The notes under the pieces are model-generated. The model did not search any database, was not told the DNA's origin, and worked only from the letters and a program-made list of their open reading frames with translations. From Sequoia sempervirens (Eukaryota > Streptophyta > Pinopsida > Cupressales > Cupressaceae): a stretch of DNA of 64,000 nt. The translations under genes were made by a program, and so were the position numbers. The stretch covers positions 486,821,151 to 486,885,150 of the forward strand of contig VDFB02270651.1 in assembly GCA_007258455.2 (NCBI GenBank). Direction: 5' to 3'. This document shows, in pieces, positions 11,041-22,326 of the stretch (positions within the stretch are counted from its first letter, which is position 1; each line of letters opens with the position of its first letter).

Positions 11041-12041
11041 AAAATCTTGTAATGTGACCAAATTTGTTGCAAATGTAGCACACTAGATTTCTTTGTCTAG
11101 ACCATTCATTCCATTAATTTCCTCTTGATTTGCACTAATTAGTAACATGCCCAAATATTCCATAGGTATAACATTTGACATTCCTTACATTGATAGACAT
11201 ACTTCTGCATTCAATTGACATATGACAAAAAATATTACAACTAAAACACTAATCAGTAAATTATGGACTGCTTGAATTATTTTACTTCTACATTGAGAAG
11301 CCATATGACCAAATTTATTACAAGGAGAGCAGTAACCATTAAAATTTTGAGCATTGGGTTGTCTTACTGGATATCTTCTGCCTTTGTTCATCTAAATTTT
11401 CTATCTAGAATCCTTATGCTCAAATCTAGAGTTTTCAACTTTCTCATAGCCAAGACCTCGATTATCATTTGCATCCTTCTGTCCTTTAGTCATCTCATCA
11501 AAGTTAGAAGAACTAATCCTGAACTTCTCCTTTTACTCATTTACAATAGTGAGTTCATCTCTTAGAATAACTATATGTATTTCAAGCTCTTGTTCATTAT
11601 TTTTGGATTTTTGTAGTTTAGTCTCTCCACGTGAATGAATTAAATATTAAATATGTTGCATTCTTCATATTTTTCTTTTAAAGTCTAGGCCAGATTTTCC
11701 TCATTCTTCTTTCTTTCTCCACTATCCTTAGTTAGCTTCATCACCACATATTCCATCTCAAGCTTTAGAGTAGCATTGCTCCTTGCAAGTTTTTCACATT
11801 CTTCAATTATTTCTTTTAGGGACTGATTTAGATGAACATCTTCCAAGATTTTATTTTCTTTCTACTTCAGCTAATCACAAAGTTCCTTCTTTTCTCTTGA
11901 CTCATTGATTTTATCCTTTAATGATTGAATGGATTTTTCAGCATCTTGAAGATTTGCTTTTAATTCCATGACTTCTACTTTAGACTGATCAAAATCATCA
12001 AGTTCCACCATAAGTTGTTGTTGAAGACCTCCATAGTCCAT
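11041..12041 (-). pseudogene. Copia-like gag with coiled coil and four zinc knuckles
   Basis: From an ATG at 12,041 (about 50 bp after the PBS) the minus strand encodes MDYGGLQQQLMVELDD, a Lys/Glu/Leu heptad-like coiled coil to about 11,640, then a zinc-knuckle array. Knuckles with C-x2-C-x4-H-x4-C spacing lie at 11290-11331 (CSPCNKFGHMASQC), about 11209-11250 (CFSCNIFCHMSIEC) and about 11045-11086 (CYICNKFGHITRFC). A fourth, near 11130-11172, has lost a Cys and carries a stop. Zinc knuckles of gag bind genomic RNA during packaging. Stops and frameshifts show it is dead. It is not followed by recognisable protease or RT. Confidence 0.7.
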
Positions 12042-12090
12042 TGTATTCCAAGATCCACCTCAAGTTGTTAAACTTCTATAGAGGAACCTT

Positions 12091-12103
12091 GCTTTGATAC
12101 AAA
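12091..12103 (-). other. Primer binding site of the copia-like element
   Basis: TTTGTATCAAAGC on the minus strand lies immediately after the LTR end and is a two-change version of TGGTATCAGAGC, the initiator-methionine tRNA site common in plant copia elements. Confidence 0.7.
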
Positions 12104-12104
12104 T

Positions 12105-13215
12105 TGTTGGACTCAATGAACACTGAGAGGGGGGGTGAATCAGTGTTCAAGAAGATTTAAATTTCAATTTTGATCATAAACCATTTACAACATTTAAACT
12201 AAAATAGACATGCAAGCACATTAAAGAAACAATCAAAACACCATAACACCAAGATTTTTACATGGAAACACTGTTAGGGGAAAAAACATGGTGGAGATTA
12301 ATCCACAATTTATATACTCTGTTAAAAGTATGAAGAAGAGGGAATGCACATGCATTTTGGTACATTTCCTAGAGCTCACTGCTCAAAATAAGGAAGGCTC
12401 ATTTCCTTACAAAATGTTTGGATTACAAAAAAATTTTGAACTGAGAAGATAGCATCTACAAATGCTTGGTTTCAGTTCTAGTGAAGCTCATGTACTAAAT
12501 TCAAGACCTCTTGTCTGACTCTGGACTTAGCTCTGCTCTATTCTACCTTAATTCACAACAATTCTATTCTACTCAAGAAAAAATCACTCAAATGATCTTC
12601 TGATATTCACAAACACATCTTCTCTACTCTATACACACATTGGCACACACACACACACACCAAAATGAATTAATAGAAATCACATATATATCCTATGGCA
12701 ATAATTCAATCACTATATGTCAACTTCAAATAAAATACAAAATATTCTTCATTTATCAGCTCAAATAATGAGTAATCTTTAATATGCACCCATACAAGTC
12801 AACTATACTATAGCTATGACCCCAAAAAAATTGCTCTAACATAGAAACATTTGAATATTTACTCATTATACATCTATGACACACTATATTCACTAAGTCA
12901 ACTACACTGAGCAAATAAATAGAAAAACATCCTGTTGGATCTCCAAGCTCGTACACTGGTTAATGCAACATCACATAAATTACTAATAAGGTAACATATA
13001 CACTTAAAAAAATATCTTGGGGATCCAGAACACAAAATGATGATTCTGTGAAGCATACATATTGACAAAATATCTAGATACCCTGTTCTTCATGCTTTCT
13101 ATCGGTAATACTTTGTTCTCTACTTTGCCTACTGGTATGAGAAAATTATGATCTATGGACAAGAATAATGACTTTAGTTTCCATCAATGACAACACTCGA
13201 ATCCATATGCCAACA
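12105..13215 (-). repeat. Copia-like LTR, copy 2 (central)
   Basis: This LTR retains the TGTTGG start and CCAACA end in element orientation and aligns with copies 1 and 3. It serves both as 5' LTR of the first internal region and as 3' LTR of the second. It contains a (CA)n run at 12,643-12,660 and the seven-G run near 12,127-12,133. Confidence 0.85.
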
Positions 13216-13529
13216 ATCTCCCCATTTGGCATTGATGGAAACACTTAGTGAAAAATGACTAAGTGTCAAAACCAAGAGATTATGCTGCCAAAATTCAAAA
13301 TTTCAAAATACTGCTCACCCTTGGAATGAAAAGGCATTTTTGACAACACTCTCCCCCTTTGAAATCATTGAAAAAATTTCACTGCTTTCTCCCTCCCCCT
13401 TTGCTAATCAGAAATAGGGTCAAAATTTGAAAAACTACAACTGTTGCACAAGTCAGAAAATGATTTTGTACTTATCTTTCATTTTTTGGAAGAAATTTCT
13501 TCCAAGAATCTATTGTAATCCAAATGATT
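13216..13529 (-). other. Purine tract and 3' untranslated part of the second copia internal region
   Basis: This is a diverged copy of 8,432-8,714. On the minus strand the purine tract reads AAATGGGGAGAT directly before the LTR. No gene is present. Confidence 0.55.
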
Positions 13530-15235
13530 AAGATTAAGATATTGTTTTTTATGTCCAATTGATGATCTGGATGAGGGATACTGAAATTGTAATTGCTTCT
13601 TCTAATTTTCTCCTTTACTCAGAACCTCAATTAACTGCTCCAATCTGCATTTACTTAGATCCTTCACTTTCAAGAAAGTGTCCACAAGGGTGTTTTTGGA
13701 AAAGTGAACTTTTGCATGCTTAGTCTACAACTCATGAATTATTTTATTTACAATACCTTCTTGGTCCTGAAACATGTTATAATCTTGACCAATTTTTTTC
13801 AACTCACTTTCAATTTGCTCCAGCTTGTGCTTGTATTTCCCAACTACATGAGGCCAACAAAGGAAATAATTGTATATGTTATTTGATGAGTTTATGCATT
13901 TCTTCAACACATTCAATTTCCTTTTTAATTTGGTAAGGGATAGCTTGAACTGCTGCTTCAAATGTAGAATTATTTCTTCCTCTTTCCTATCCTAAGAGTT
14001 AGAGGCCATAGTTTCCCTAATACATTCAATCAACTCTTCAGGAGGTACATTTTGCAATATTTCCAATCCAATGTTGTCATGCACAAAGTAATTTCCCAGA
14101 GTGCTCTTGACCAAGTCCTACTCATATGAGGGTCTATCTAACCATATATCAACAATCTTCTGCATCCCATCTTTTTCTTGAACAATCTGTAGTATCCTTG
14201 TTTTGAATAAAGAACCTTCTTCTTCACTTCCTTCTACCATTTCTACATCTGGTTCAACTGATTCTGGGTCACCCCTATGAGTGAACTCATTAGAATCTTC
14301 ATCTGGTATATCCACAATTATCTGTTATTTTCCTTTTCCTTCAAATTTTGGAGACTTCTATTTCAAAGTAGTGTCATCAACAAATTCTAGTGCCCTTTTC
14401 TTCTTCCTTTCTATTTTACCAAAAGATGATCCAACTTCAAGTTCGTTTACTGGAATGGAAATTCTAACTACTCCAAACTTTCCCAGTAATTCTCTAAAGA
14501 AATTTGCATAAACTTGTTCACAATTTTTGAGAGTATTAGAATGTACACAAATTTACTTACAAACCGGTTCATTTTCCTTCCATACCACCTTATCATTTTG
14601 AGGAAAAAAATTCAAAAAATACATCATGATACCTATGATCAAAGTACCAAACCTGAAGGGGCCCTACATCCTCTTCCAGTTGCACATTTTTCATCAATTG
14701 ATCTTTTAGCAAACTGCATAGGTCAAAGGCTTGATCCTCCATTATCATTTGTGAGATATGTAAACTACTCCTGTTGAGGTTGTGCCTTCCCTAATTCTAG
14801 TAAGTTTTTTTAATGAAATCCCATGTGCAATATACTTTGTTATCGAATCTTTGATTTTCAAAATTACTAGAGCACTTTGATCTTCTGACAATCTAGTTAG
14901 GGTTTTGACTTGTTCCAAATTGACTACTTTTTTAGAATATTCCCAACATTGCATAATCCAATTAAATTACTAATCACTTCCTTTGAGATGAGATAGGGTT
15001 TATCCAAAATAAGACTATCCTCATTCAATCTATTCAAGATAAACCTAAAAACTTCCGCATTGTCAAAATAAGGAAACTCTTTCCAAATGTCCAAAATTTT
15101 ATGTTTCACACCTTCAAGATACTTCAATTCATCGGCCAAAAACATACTGCTCACATCTCTGATCTTTCTATTGCTATATTCATCTAGATTCACAATTCCT
15201 TTGATTTGCTTAATTTTTCTTTTCGTGTCAAACAA
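13530..15235 (-). pseudogene. Unrecognised ORF in the pol position, copy 2
   Basis: This is the second, diverged copy of the ORF at 8,715-10,377. Frame 14924-15235 carries the N-terminal block (LADELKYLEG, HKILDIWKEFPYFDN, RFILNRLNEDSL), 14118-14315 the acidic middle with KIVDIWLDRPSYE, and 13725-13961 the Lys-rich coiled coil. Comparison with copy 1 shows conserved peptide blocks despite independent stops. No known domain is recognised. A longer N-terminus is possible because the copy-2 frame is open upstream of the shared block. Confidence 0.5.
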
Positions 15236-15390
15236 CTTTTTCTATCGAGCTTAAAATTCAAAATTCTACAAGCTACTGAAATACCTAATGAATTCACAAC
15301 AAAATTTACTACACTCCTTCAAAGTTCTACTACAAATTATCTCATTTTTTTCTTCTTGAATGCAAGGGGATAAATGAGGGTTCCAAATAC

Positions 15391-15399
15391 CCTTTTATA
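15391..15399 (-). promoter_or_regulatory. TATA box ahead of the unrecognised ORF, copy 2
   Basis: TATAAAAGG on the minus strand, about 155 bp upstream of the first Met at 15,235, sits in the same flanking context as the box at 10,583-10,591. Confidence 0.4.
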
Positions 15400-15845
15400 A
15401 CTTCGTGCACCTAACCTTTTTACCGCATTAAATTTTTTTCCCTAGGAGTTATTATAACTCTATTTTCTTAGATAGTAAGAGAAGAATTCATCTATAGACC
15501 TTCGAGATCTCAGTCTTCTCTAGAAGAATTCATCTTGTAACTCTATTTTCTTAGATAGTAAGAGAAGAATTCATCTACTGACATATTTGTAGACTGATAG
15601 TGCAACTACTAAAAATTTCTTGCATTCTGGTGCCAACTAGTAATAGGGGATAATTTTTTTTTCTTGAAAATTTCCCCCTAGGCCAATGGCCTGAGATCAA
15701 TTTTTGGTATGGGCTTATTTCCTTCATTATATTCACTCTTCTTTATCCATTTTTTCTTCATCTGATCTCTTATTTCTTCTACAGTCACTTTCCCTTTTCC
15801 TTTATCATCATTTTGTGAAATTATTCCTTTGTATACCATACCTCT

Positions 15846-16103
15846 TCTATCCATGTTTTTGTTCTTGTAGATTATTGCAATGTGTCAAAATCTATTGGAA
15901 ATGTAACACACTAGTTTTATTTGTCGAGAACATTCATTCCATTGATTTCCTCTTGATTTGCATTGATTAATAACATGCCCAAATCTTCCATAGGTATAAC
16001 ATTTCACATTCCTTACACTGAAAAACATACTTCTACATTCAATTGACTTATGAAAAAACTTATTACAATTAAAAAACTAACCAGGAAATGATGGACTACT
16101 TGA
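15846..16103 (-). pseudogene. Truncated zinc-knuckle part of gag, second internal region
   Basis: The sequence parallels 11,020-11,275 and contains decayed knuckle remnants (CYISNRF-HI type). The coiled-coil part, PBS and part of the LTR are missing: at about 16,103-16,108 the gag sequence jumps straight into LTR copy 3. This marks an internal deletion. Confidence 0.5.
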
Positions 16104-16107
16104 AATA

Positions 16108-17300
16108 TCCAGGGGATCCATAACACAAAATGATGATCTGGTGAGGCATACAAATTGAAAAACTACCTAGATACGTTGTTCTTCATGCTTTATGTGGGTA
16201 ATACTTTGTTCTCTACTTTGCTTGCTAGTATGAGCAAATTATGATCTATGGAATAGAATAATGACTTTAGTTACCATCAATGACAACACTGAAAGGGGTG
16301 ATCCCACAATAGTGGTTTACAATTTTTTGCCAAACTGGACACTGAAATAAATCTTTTTAACTAAATCTTCACTTTCGGGCACCTATAGCAGCTAAACTGT
16401 GAGGAATTTGAAGATGATGCAAACTAGAGTTTAGTGAAATTTTCTCTATAGATTCTAAATATGTTTTTTTCAAAAATTTTGGAATTAGATTGCACTTCTT
16501 TTTCCATCTCCCTCGAAAACTAGTTTTCTCATAAAACAACATTTTTAAAAAGTGACGCTCACCGTATAATGCATAACTTTTTTTCCATGAAGGATAAAAT
16601 TCTAATTCTTTAAAATTTAGATTCATAACTCTGATATCTAGTGCTTCCACTTGGTTAGATATTTTTTTATTGATTATTGTTTCTTTAATCAAGTTTCAAA
16701 TTCAAACCAATTATAATTCAGACATAGCGTGACCATATAATGCATAACTTTTTTTTTGTATGTATCCAAATTAAAAAAAAAATCTTTGTTTGATCAAGGA
16801 CTTCAATATTTTGTGCACTAATTTTAATTTTATTTTTTTTAATAATCTACTATTTTTTCACGTGCAAAAATGAGAGCTTGATTTTTGATGAAAAACCTAC
16901 ATTCACAAGAAATAAAAAATAAATATAATAATTAAATTAAATTTTTTTAATATTATACATTTTGGGAAGCTTACAATAAGGACTACATACTTGTAAAAAA
17001 TAAATTTTAAATGAATTCATTTGATCCCCCAAAAGGTAAATGAAAAGTGGTTTTTAATCAACATTTTCATAGGTGTAAAGGAGACTGTTATAGGTATGGT
17101 TTAAAACTAGCAGAGTTCTATCCAAGGGGGTTTGATTAAAGGTATTTTGTTCAAACCCTCTTCAATTGGAATTATTTAAATGGAACCTTTTAAGGCTTAA
17201 ATCATTATATTTTCTAAAAATATGTGATTTTAGAAAAAATAAGTTCCCCCCAAGAATTGTAAACCAGCTTTATGGGATCACCTGAAGCCATATACCAATA
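16108..17300 (-). repeat. Copia-like LTR, copy 3, truncated and interrupted
   Basis: 16108-16296 aligns with 13,018-13,200 of LTR copy 2, and 17283-17300 (GAAGCCATATACCAATA) supplies the missing terminal stretch ending in CCAATA. The 986 bp between them are a TIR transposon. The lower three quarters of the LTR are deleted. Confidence 0.7.
16297..17282. mobile_element. 986-bp TIR transposon inside LTR copy 3
   Basis: The ends are inverted repeats: GGTGATCCCA plus TGGTTTACAATT at 16297-16324 and their reverse complement at 17255-17282 (24 of 28 positions pair by eye). The interrupted LTR continues on both sides. Flanks CTGAAAGG and TGAAGCC suggest an imperfect target duplication around TGAAG. 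The interior is AT-rich. A 107-codon minus-strand frame at 16369-16692 shows no transposase motif, and a phrase TATAATGCATAACTTTTTTT occurs twice (about 16,565 and 16,737). It is probably non-autonomous; the superfamily is undetermined. Confidence 0.75.
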
Positions 17301-18175
17301 GGATCAACATATTGGGACTTTGTGAGTTCCTCTTGGAGTTTATTCTACTCCAACTCTGCTACCTGCGCTTTCTCTGATAAGCACACAACTTCTACTTCTA
17401 GCGATTTCTCCTTCATTTCTAGGAAACCGACCCTTTCCTTCACAAGCTTGATCTGCTCCTCCCTTTTCTTTAGCTAGTAGCCAGATCAAACAAAGTCAAT
17501 CATCACCACCCACTATGTTTCCTCCATGGGTTCTACCTTGTCTCTTGGTTAAGATTATTTCATACCAAGTCCCACAACATAGATATTGTAATCATCTGAC
17601 AACATCTCCTCTCGTGGTTTGAAAACTTTCAGGTACATGGTGGCAAAATTCAACATTTCTTGCACTTCATTGTAAACAATATACACCTTAGACTCCACTA
17701 ACTTCTTCTCATCCTTAGCCCTTTTCTTCTACATTTCGAGAGCTCGTTCCTCCTTTGTAGAATCACCTTGTGATATGAATTGGGATGACTAATTAACTAT
17801 CCCACCTAAAATAGGTGCACCGGGAGCTAGGGAAAAAGGGAACGTAAGTGTAGCGGACTTGGGAATTCTCCTCTTTTGGAGGGTGACTATCTTTGAGGAG
17901 AAATACAAAACATGCCAAATTTTAGTTTTTGAACTGGTGAAAGGGCTCATCAGTGGTTACAGTGATGGGGTAGTCATTTTAGAGTCCATTTGTTGGGCAT
18001 AGTGGGTCAGACTCGAGGCAATAGAGGTACCAATGGTGACTGAGCTTGCAGAAAGAGAGGCGAGGAGAGATTGGGCAGTGATGGCTGGTGTTAGGGTTCA
18101 TAGAGGCATTAAGATAAATGGCTCTATCTAGGAAAATTGGGAGAAACCTTCTGCTACCATTGTGGTAGAGGTGGA
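17301..18175 (-). pseudogene. C extra ORF, middle segment
   Basis: On the minus strand the sequence from 18175 downward encodes a Ser/Thr/Pro-rich stretch and then a charged region passing into LEVEVVCLSEKAQVAELE, a coiled-coil type sequence reaching the copia array boundary at 17,301. Reading resumes in similar style at 7,346. At its upper end it meets element B, whose TSD GTGGA lies at 18171-18175 and 26908-26912, and connects to 26,913. It has stops; no domain is recognised. Confidence 0.5.
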
Positions 18176-19762
18176 TGAACCATAGATTTTTGGCTCATAT
18201 GGACAACTCTTGCACTTCAAGGGTTTTTCACCTAAAAGGAGAGAGATAGGAGCAAAAAATCTAATGGGTCATTGAATTAATGCTATGTGTAATGTTTTCT
18301 AACCTAAATGAAGTTAAATAAATGTAATTGACTAATCTAGATGAATGAAAATGAATGAAAAAGTGAAATTATAAAATATATTTGAAAACACACTATGATA
18401 TGAAAACAACTAAGTAAATGAAGAAAATATGCAGAACAAAAAGGTAAGGGTTGAATATGAGTGCACCTGGATGAAATGTGATGAGTCTGGAGTGTTCTAG
18501 ATGCTAATGGAAACTATTGATTTTTCACAGTTGGACGCATTTGCCTAGGGTGGTGAATTAGTCCTCCTAGTGAAAAACTATCGAAAGCAAGTTTCTGTTT
18601 GTCAGGATATGGAATCTGACAAAATTCATATTTTTAGTCCTAAGGTTGGACTCATTTTTTAGAGGTGGCGAATAATTCCTCTCCCAAATTTTTGAAAAAT
18701 CAGGAGACAACTCTACAACAACAGATCTGGAAATTACTGCTTGTCGGGTTGCCGAAGTCAATTATGCGGGAAACAGATAGAAAACCTTCTCCAAGCTTGA
18801 AATTGACATAAGTTGACTTGAAGCACCTAGTTGATGTTGTCTCCACTTTTCAACACTAAAATACTTGTTAAATATGAATACCTAAGTCTACAAACATATA
18901 TGCACAAAGGGAAAAATAGTTGAGGATTAGCAAATACTTTAGTAATCAAACCCTTAATAAAATAATGAAATGAAAGAGAATGACAAACTAATAACATGAA
19001 AATGCTATCAACTTACCAAACCCTTGATGATGCAAATCTGAAGTAATGTTAATGGTTGCTTCAAAGTGCTTAAATAGTACTTGAAAGGATGTTGTAAAAT
19101 GCTTGAATTCTTGAATTATGAGATGAAATGCTTGAATGAATGAGGAGATGTAAAATTAGGTGAAAATCACATATTTATATGCACTTGTGCTTTATTTAAC
19201 ATTCATACCTCATCATAGGCTGACATCAAGTGATTTTTAATAAAATATCAAAAGAAAATTTAAAATCTTTTGAATTTGTGGCTAAAGGGAACTCATTCAC
19301 CACCCATGGTGAATGGGTCCCACGTAGGACCTAAAAATGTGTGTTGGGAAAAAAGTTGTATTTAATGTTGTTTGTCGGGACAATATTAAAAAATACACTT
19401 AATAAAAGCATATGTGGGAATAAAGGGGTCAAATAAGTCATAAGAAAGGATAAATAGTGAAGATGTGCCTAGAAAAGCATGAAATCTTATTACAAGAATT
19501 TACCACACTTCAAAATAGGACTTGATCATGTGTAAAAAGGTGTTTTTTAGGTTAATTTTAATTATTAGAGTGTAGAAGAATGTAGAAATGTCTTACAACA
19601 CTTTACAACACTTTCACAAGACGTCGTTCTTTGAGTTTTAATACCTAAATATGCATGTTAAAGCCATGTTACAACATATAATAAAAGCAACATAGTTCCA
19701 ACACTATGAAAAAAGACCCAAAAGGCCGTGAAAATGAGAAGGGGCCATTTTTCTATGGCACA
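18176..19762 (-). repeat. Element B 3' LTR
   Basis: This 1,587-bp LTR runs TGTGCC...GGTTCA in element orientation and aligns along its length with 25302-26907. A TATA-like TATAAATA reads on the minus strand at about 19,172. It carries two palindromes of the recurring family, including a perfect CATTCACCA/TGGTGAATG stem at 19294-19315. Open frames inside it (18567-18761, 19658-19849) are not genes. Confidence 0.85.
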
Positions 19763-19815
19763 TGTAGCCCCCACTTTAGTGACAGGGTGAACTTGCTTCA
19801 AACTCACACTAAAGT
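19763..19815 (-). other. Element B polypurine tract with hairpin
   Basis: In element orientation the tract AAAGTGGGGGCTACA immediately precedes the LTR. Upstream, ACTTTAGTG pairs with CACTAAAGT (plus-strand positions 19773-19781 and 19807-19815), so the tract starts within the 3' arm of a hairpin. The same arrangement is seen in F and G. Confidence 0.65.
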
Positions 19816-21445
19816 AGCCATGAACATTGATAAGAGGGTTCAAATGCACTTACATTAGCAAGATTGAATGAAAAAAATCGAGAGGGATGATCAAGCTCCT
19901 AGGATGAAGATCCCATGGAAAAATAAGCATGAGAACAAAGGAACACACAAGTGTTGATATGAATTGGATGAAGCTTCGATCATCAATCTAACTAGGTGTG
20001 GATTAGATCTAGGTTGATAATGTGTACTCACTCTATGGTGATAGAACACAAGATAGTCTATCAGGTGAGAAGGCCCAAATTTACTCACTCTAGCACCACA
20101 TAACTAGTTGTCCATGGGGTGAGAAAGCCCAAAAAGGTAAGATACATATGCTAGTTTGTATGCACTCACAAACACACAAGTGACTATGGGGAAAAGTCAT
20201 GTTGCTAGGTGGGCTTCCCGCTTAACCATATTAAAGTTATACCTATTGATAAAAATAAGAAGGTGCCACAAAGAAAAATGCTTATGAACAAAAAGAAAAA
20301 GGTACCATAGTCATGCAAGTTGTGTTATGAAAGGTGGCAAATAGATGCAAGAATGTAGAATGCAAAAGTGTAAAAAATGTTCAAAGGAGTCTTGTTTAGT
20401 TTATGCAAGGTTAATCACTTAGGGAGCATTGTGTCTAATGTCTCCAAGAGAAGACCAATCAAAGAATAGTATATTTGTAACTTAGGGGATGCAATGCGTC
20501 ACATCAAGACACCAAGAGGAATGTAATATGTTGAGATAGATCACACTTATGAAGGAAATTACACCCAATGTCATCCACAAAGTGACGAATGCATTGTTTG
20601 AACAAAAAGGCTGCACTAAGAACTAAGAATGCAAATGAAATTAATTACCCATTTAAAGGAATTGCTACTCATCATTCTATTAGCAATTAATTTAAAGTAG
20701 CAAAGGGAAGAAAAGCAAAATAAAGACATGAGAGCCAACTAAGAAAGCCCTATTCCAAGTCATATGTTTCAAAGTTAGGTTGCATCATGTTAAGGAAATT
20801 GAAAAACAAAGAAAAGGATTTTCCCCCTAGAAAATAAAGAACACCGAAGAAATATGGGATCTATGGATTTGGGGTTAGTATGTTTGTTGTTGCAATATTT
20901 TTGAAGGAGCTTGAAACTGTCATCATTCCCCAAAGCACATAGAACTGGAAGAATGACACAAAGAGAGTGAAAAAAAAAGAAAAATAAAGTAAATTTTGGG
21001 TCAACATGGAAGAGATATTATGGTCTCAATGCCATCCATCATCCCCAAAAAGGAAAACACAAGTGAAATGGAAACAAAAATGAAAAGGTGAAAGAAAATA
21101 AAAAATATTTTGGGTCAACATGGAGACATTTCGGTCTCAATGTCGTGTGTCATCCTCAAAAGGAAAACACAAAACAAAAAGAGAAATAGGTAAGGACCAT
21201 TTGGGTCAACATAGAAGAGACATAGGGTGTCTCTATGCTTTGCACCATCCCTAAAAGGAAATTAAAAAAAAAGCACAATGTACAACAGATATAAAAAGAG
21301 ATATACAAATAGAAGAAGTGTACAAATAGTGAGAAAACATAAAACACACATTAAAGGGGAACACAATACACACATGAAAAAGGAAAACAAAAACGAGAGA
21401 AAGAATAAAAATCTAAAAGAAAATGGCTAGTTAGGAAAATTCTAT
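19816..21445 (-). other. Element B 3' untranslated region
   Basis: About 1.6 kb without recognisable coding sequence lies between the acidic tail and the purine tract. It is purine-rich on the plus strand and contains a tandem triplication (20,994-21,265). Small frames such as 19891-20088 and 21156-21347 have no motif. Confidence 0.5.
20994..21265 (-). repeat. Three tandem copies of a roughly 100-bp unit
   Basis: Units begin with TTTGGGTCAACAT(G/A) at 20,994, 21,108 and 21,199 and continue through a 'gtctcaatgc...atc(a/c)tccc...aaaagg' block, spaced 114 and 91 bp. A single copy of the unit occurs in the 3' region of element H near 55,095. Confidence 0.7.
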
Positions 21446-22272
21446 TCAACCATCTAACAAGTCATCCATCCCCCAATCATGTTCAGTGTAATGTGAGGGT
21501 GGTTGACTATCCAAAGGAAGAATTGCAAGCATCGAATCAGGAGTGGTACTTGGTTCTTCACTTGTTGGGGAAGATTTATTGTTTAAGCTCATTGTAGATG
21601 AAAATAAAGAATTTAAATTATTGTGTATTTCTTCATCTACTTTGGAAATCTCCACATCATCATCCTCCTCCTCCTCCTCATCATCCTCATCATCATCATC
21701 ATCATCAAGATTAATAACAATAGGAGGATGAAGGGTGATTTGTAAAGGTGGATATATCAAGAGTTGCGACTATTGGATTGGTTCAATTTGTTGCGGAGTT
21801 TACACTAGACTATCTCATGGTAGGTCAGGAGGAGGGTGGTCATCTATTACTTCTATCAAAGGATGAGGTTGATTGTCTTCATTTTCTTTTCGGCCATGCT
21901 GATGAGCAAGGAGATTACGATGATGCCTACATTCCCTAACACCACAGTTTCATTTAATTCTATTTTGGAGTTCTTGAGGTGTAAGAGTGGATTGAGTCAT
22001 CATAGGTTCTTGTTCTTCCAAAGGGGGAAGAACAGAAGAAACTAAGATGGATCAAACACTTTCTCTTTTTCTTTATATACTTGTTTAACGTGAGGGGGGG
22101 TGACAGGATTGGTTTCATTTTCCCTTGGTTGTTTACACAATGGAAGGGAAGTGTCTAAGGGTGATTGCTCAGGAGGTTGTATGGTTTGCTCAATGTTTGA
22201 CTGAGGTTGAAGCATGGTTTCATATATGATAGGAGGTGTGAACATGGATGGGGATGGACCACAAAGAGACAA
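21446..22272 (-). pseudogene. Element B polyprotein tail, Pro-rich and acidic
   Basis: Frames 22042-22272 and 21446-21760 encode a Pro/Gln/Thr-rich linker and an acidic tail with an uninterrupted run of Asp and Glu (encoded by CAT/CTC-type triplet repeats at 21,655-21,710), ending HDWGMDDLLDG. The tail resembles the end of the H polyprotein (DPEWELENLLVDEC at 55,345), so it is a family feature. Its function is unknown. The Ser-rich plus-strand frame at 21543-21731 is the shadow of the acidic repeat. Confidence 0.5.
21655..21710. repeat. ATC/TCC trinucleotide microsatellite
   Basis: A run of catcat/cctcct triplets encodes the Asp/Glu tract of the element B tail on the minus strand. Confidence 0.85.
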
Positions 22273-22326
22273 TTCAACTATTTTTTTGGCTTTAAATTTT
22301 TGGTAAGTAATGAAAATGAAGTCCTT

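Larger units (their letters stand above)
7347..17300 (-). mobile_element. Tandem copia-like LTR array (LTR-internal-LTR-internal-LTR)
   Basis: Three LTR copies (7347-8431, 12105-13215, 16108-17300) alternate with two internal regions. LTR termini are TGTTGG...CCAACA in element orientation. An initiator-Met-like PBS lies at 12,091-12,103, and a purine tract (read as AAAGGGGGAGAT) adjoins the upper end of each LTR. The whole array is bounded by AGATC (7342-7346) and GGATC (17301-17305), a 5-bp target duplication with one change. A structure with only outer TSDs suggests unequal recombination between copies after one insertion. No RT or integrase is present, so copia-type is inferred from LTR, PBS and purine-tract style only. 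Confidence 0.75.

Noticed and set aside
16369..16692. 107-codon basic minus-strand frame inside the TIR transposon
   Set aside because: There is no transposase or DNA-binding motif, and the AT-rich context allows chance frames of this size.
21543..21731. Poly-Ser plus-strand frame
   Set aside because: It is the shadow of the Asp/Glu-encoding triplet repeat of element B.
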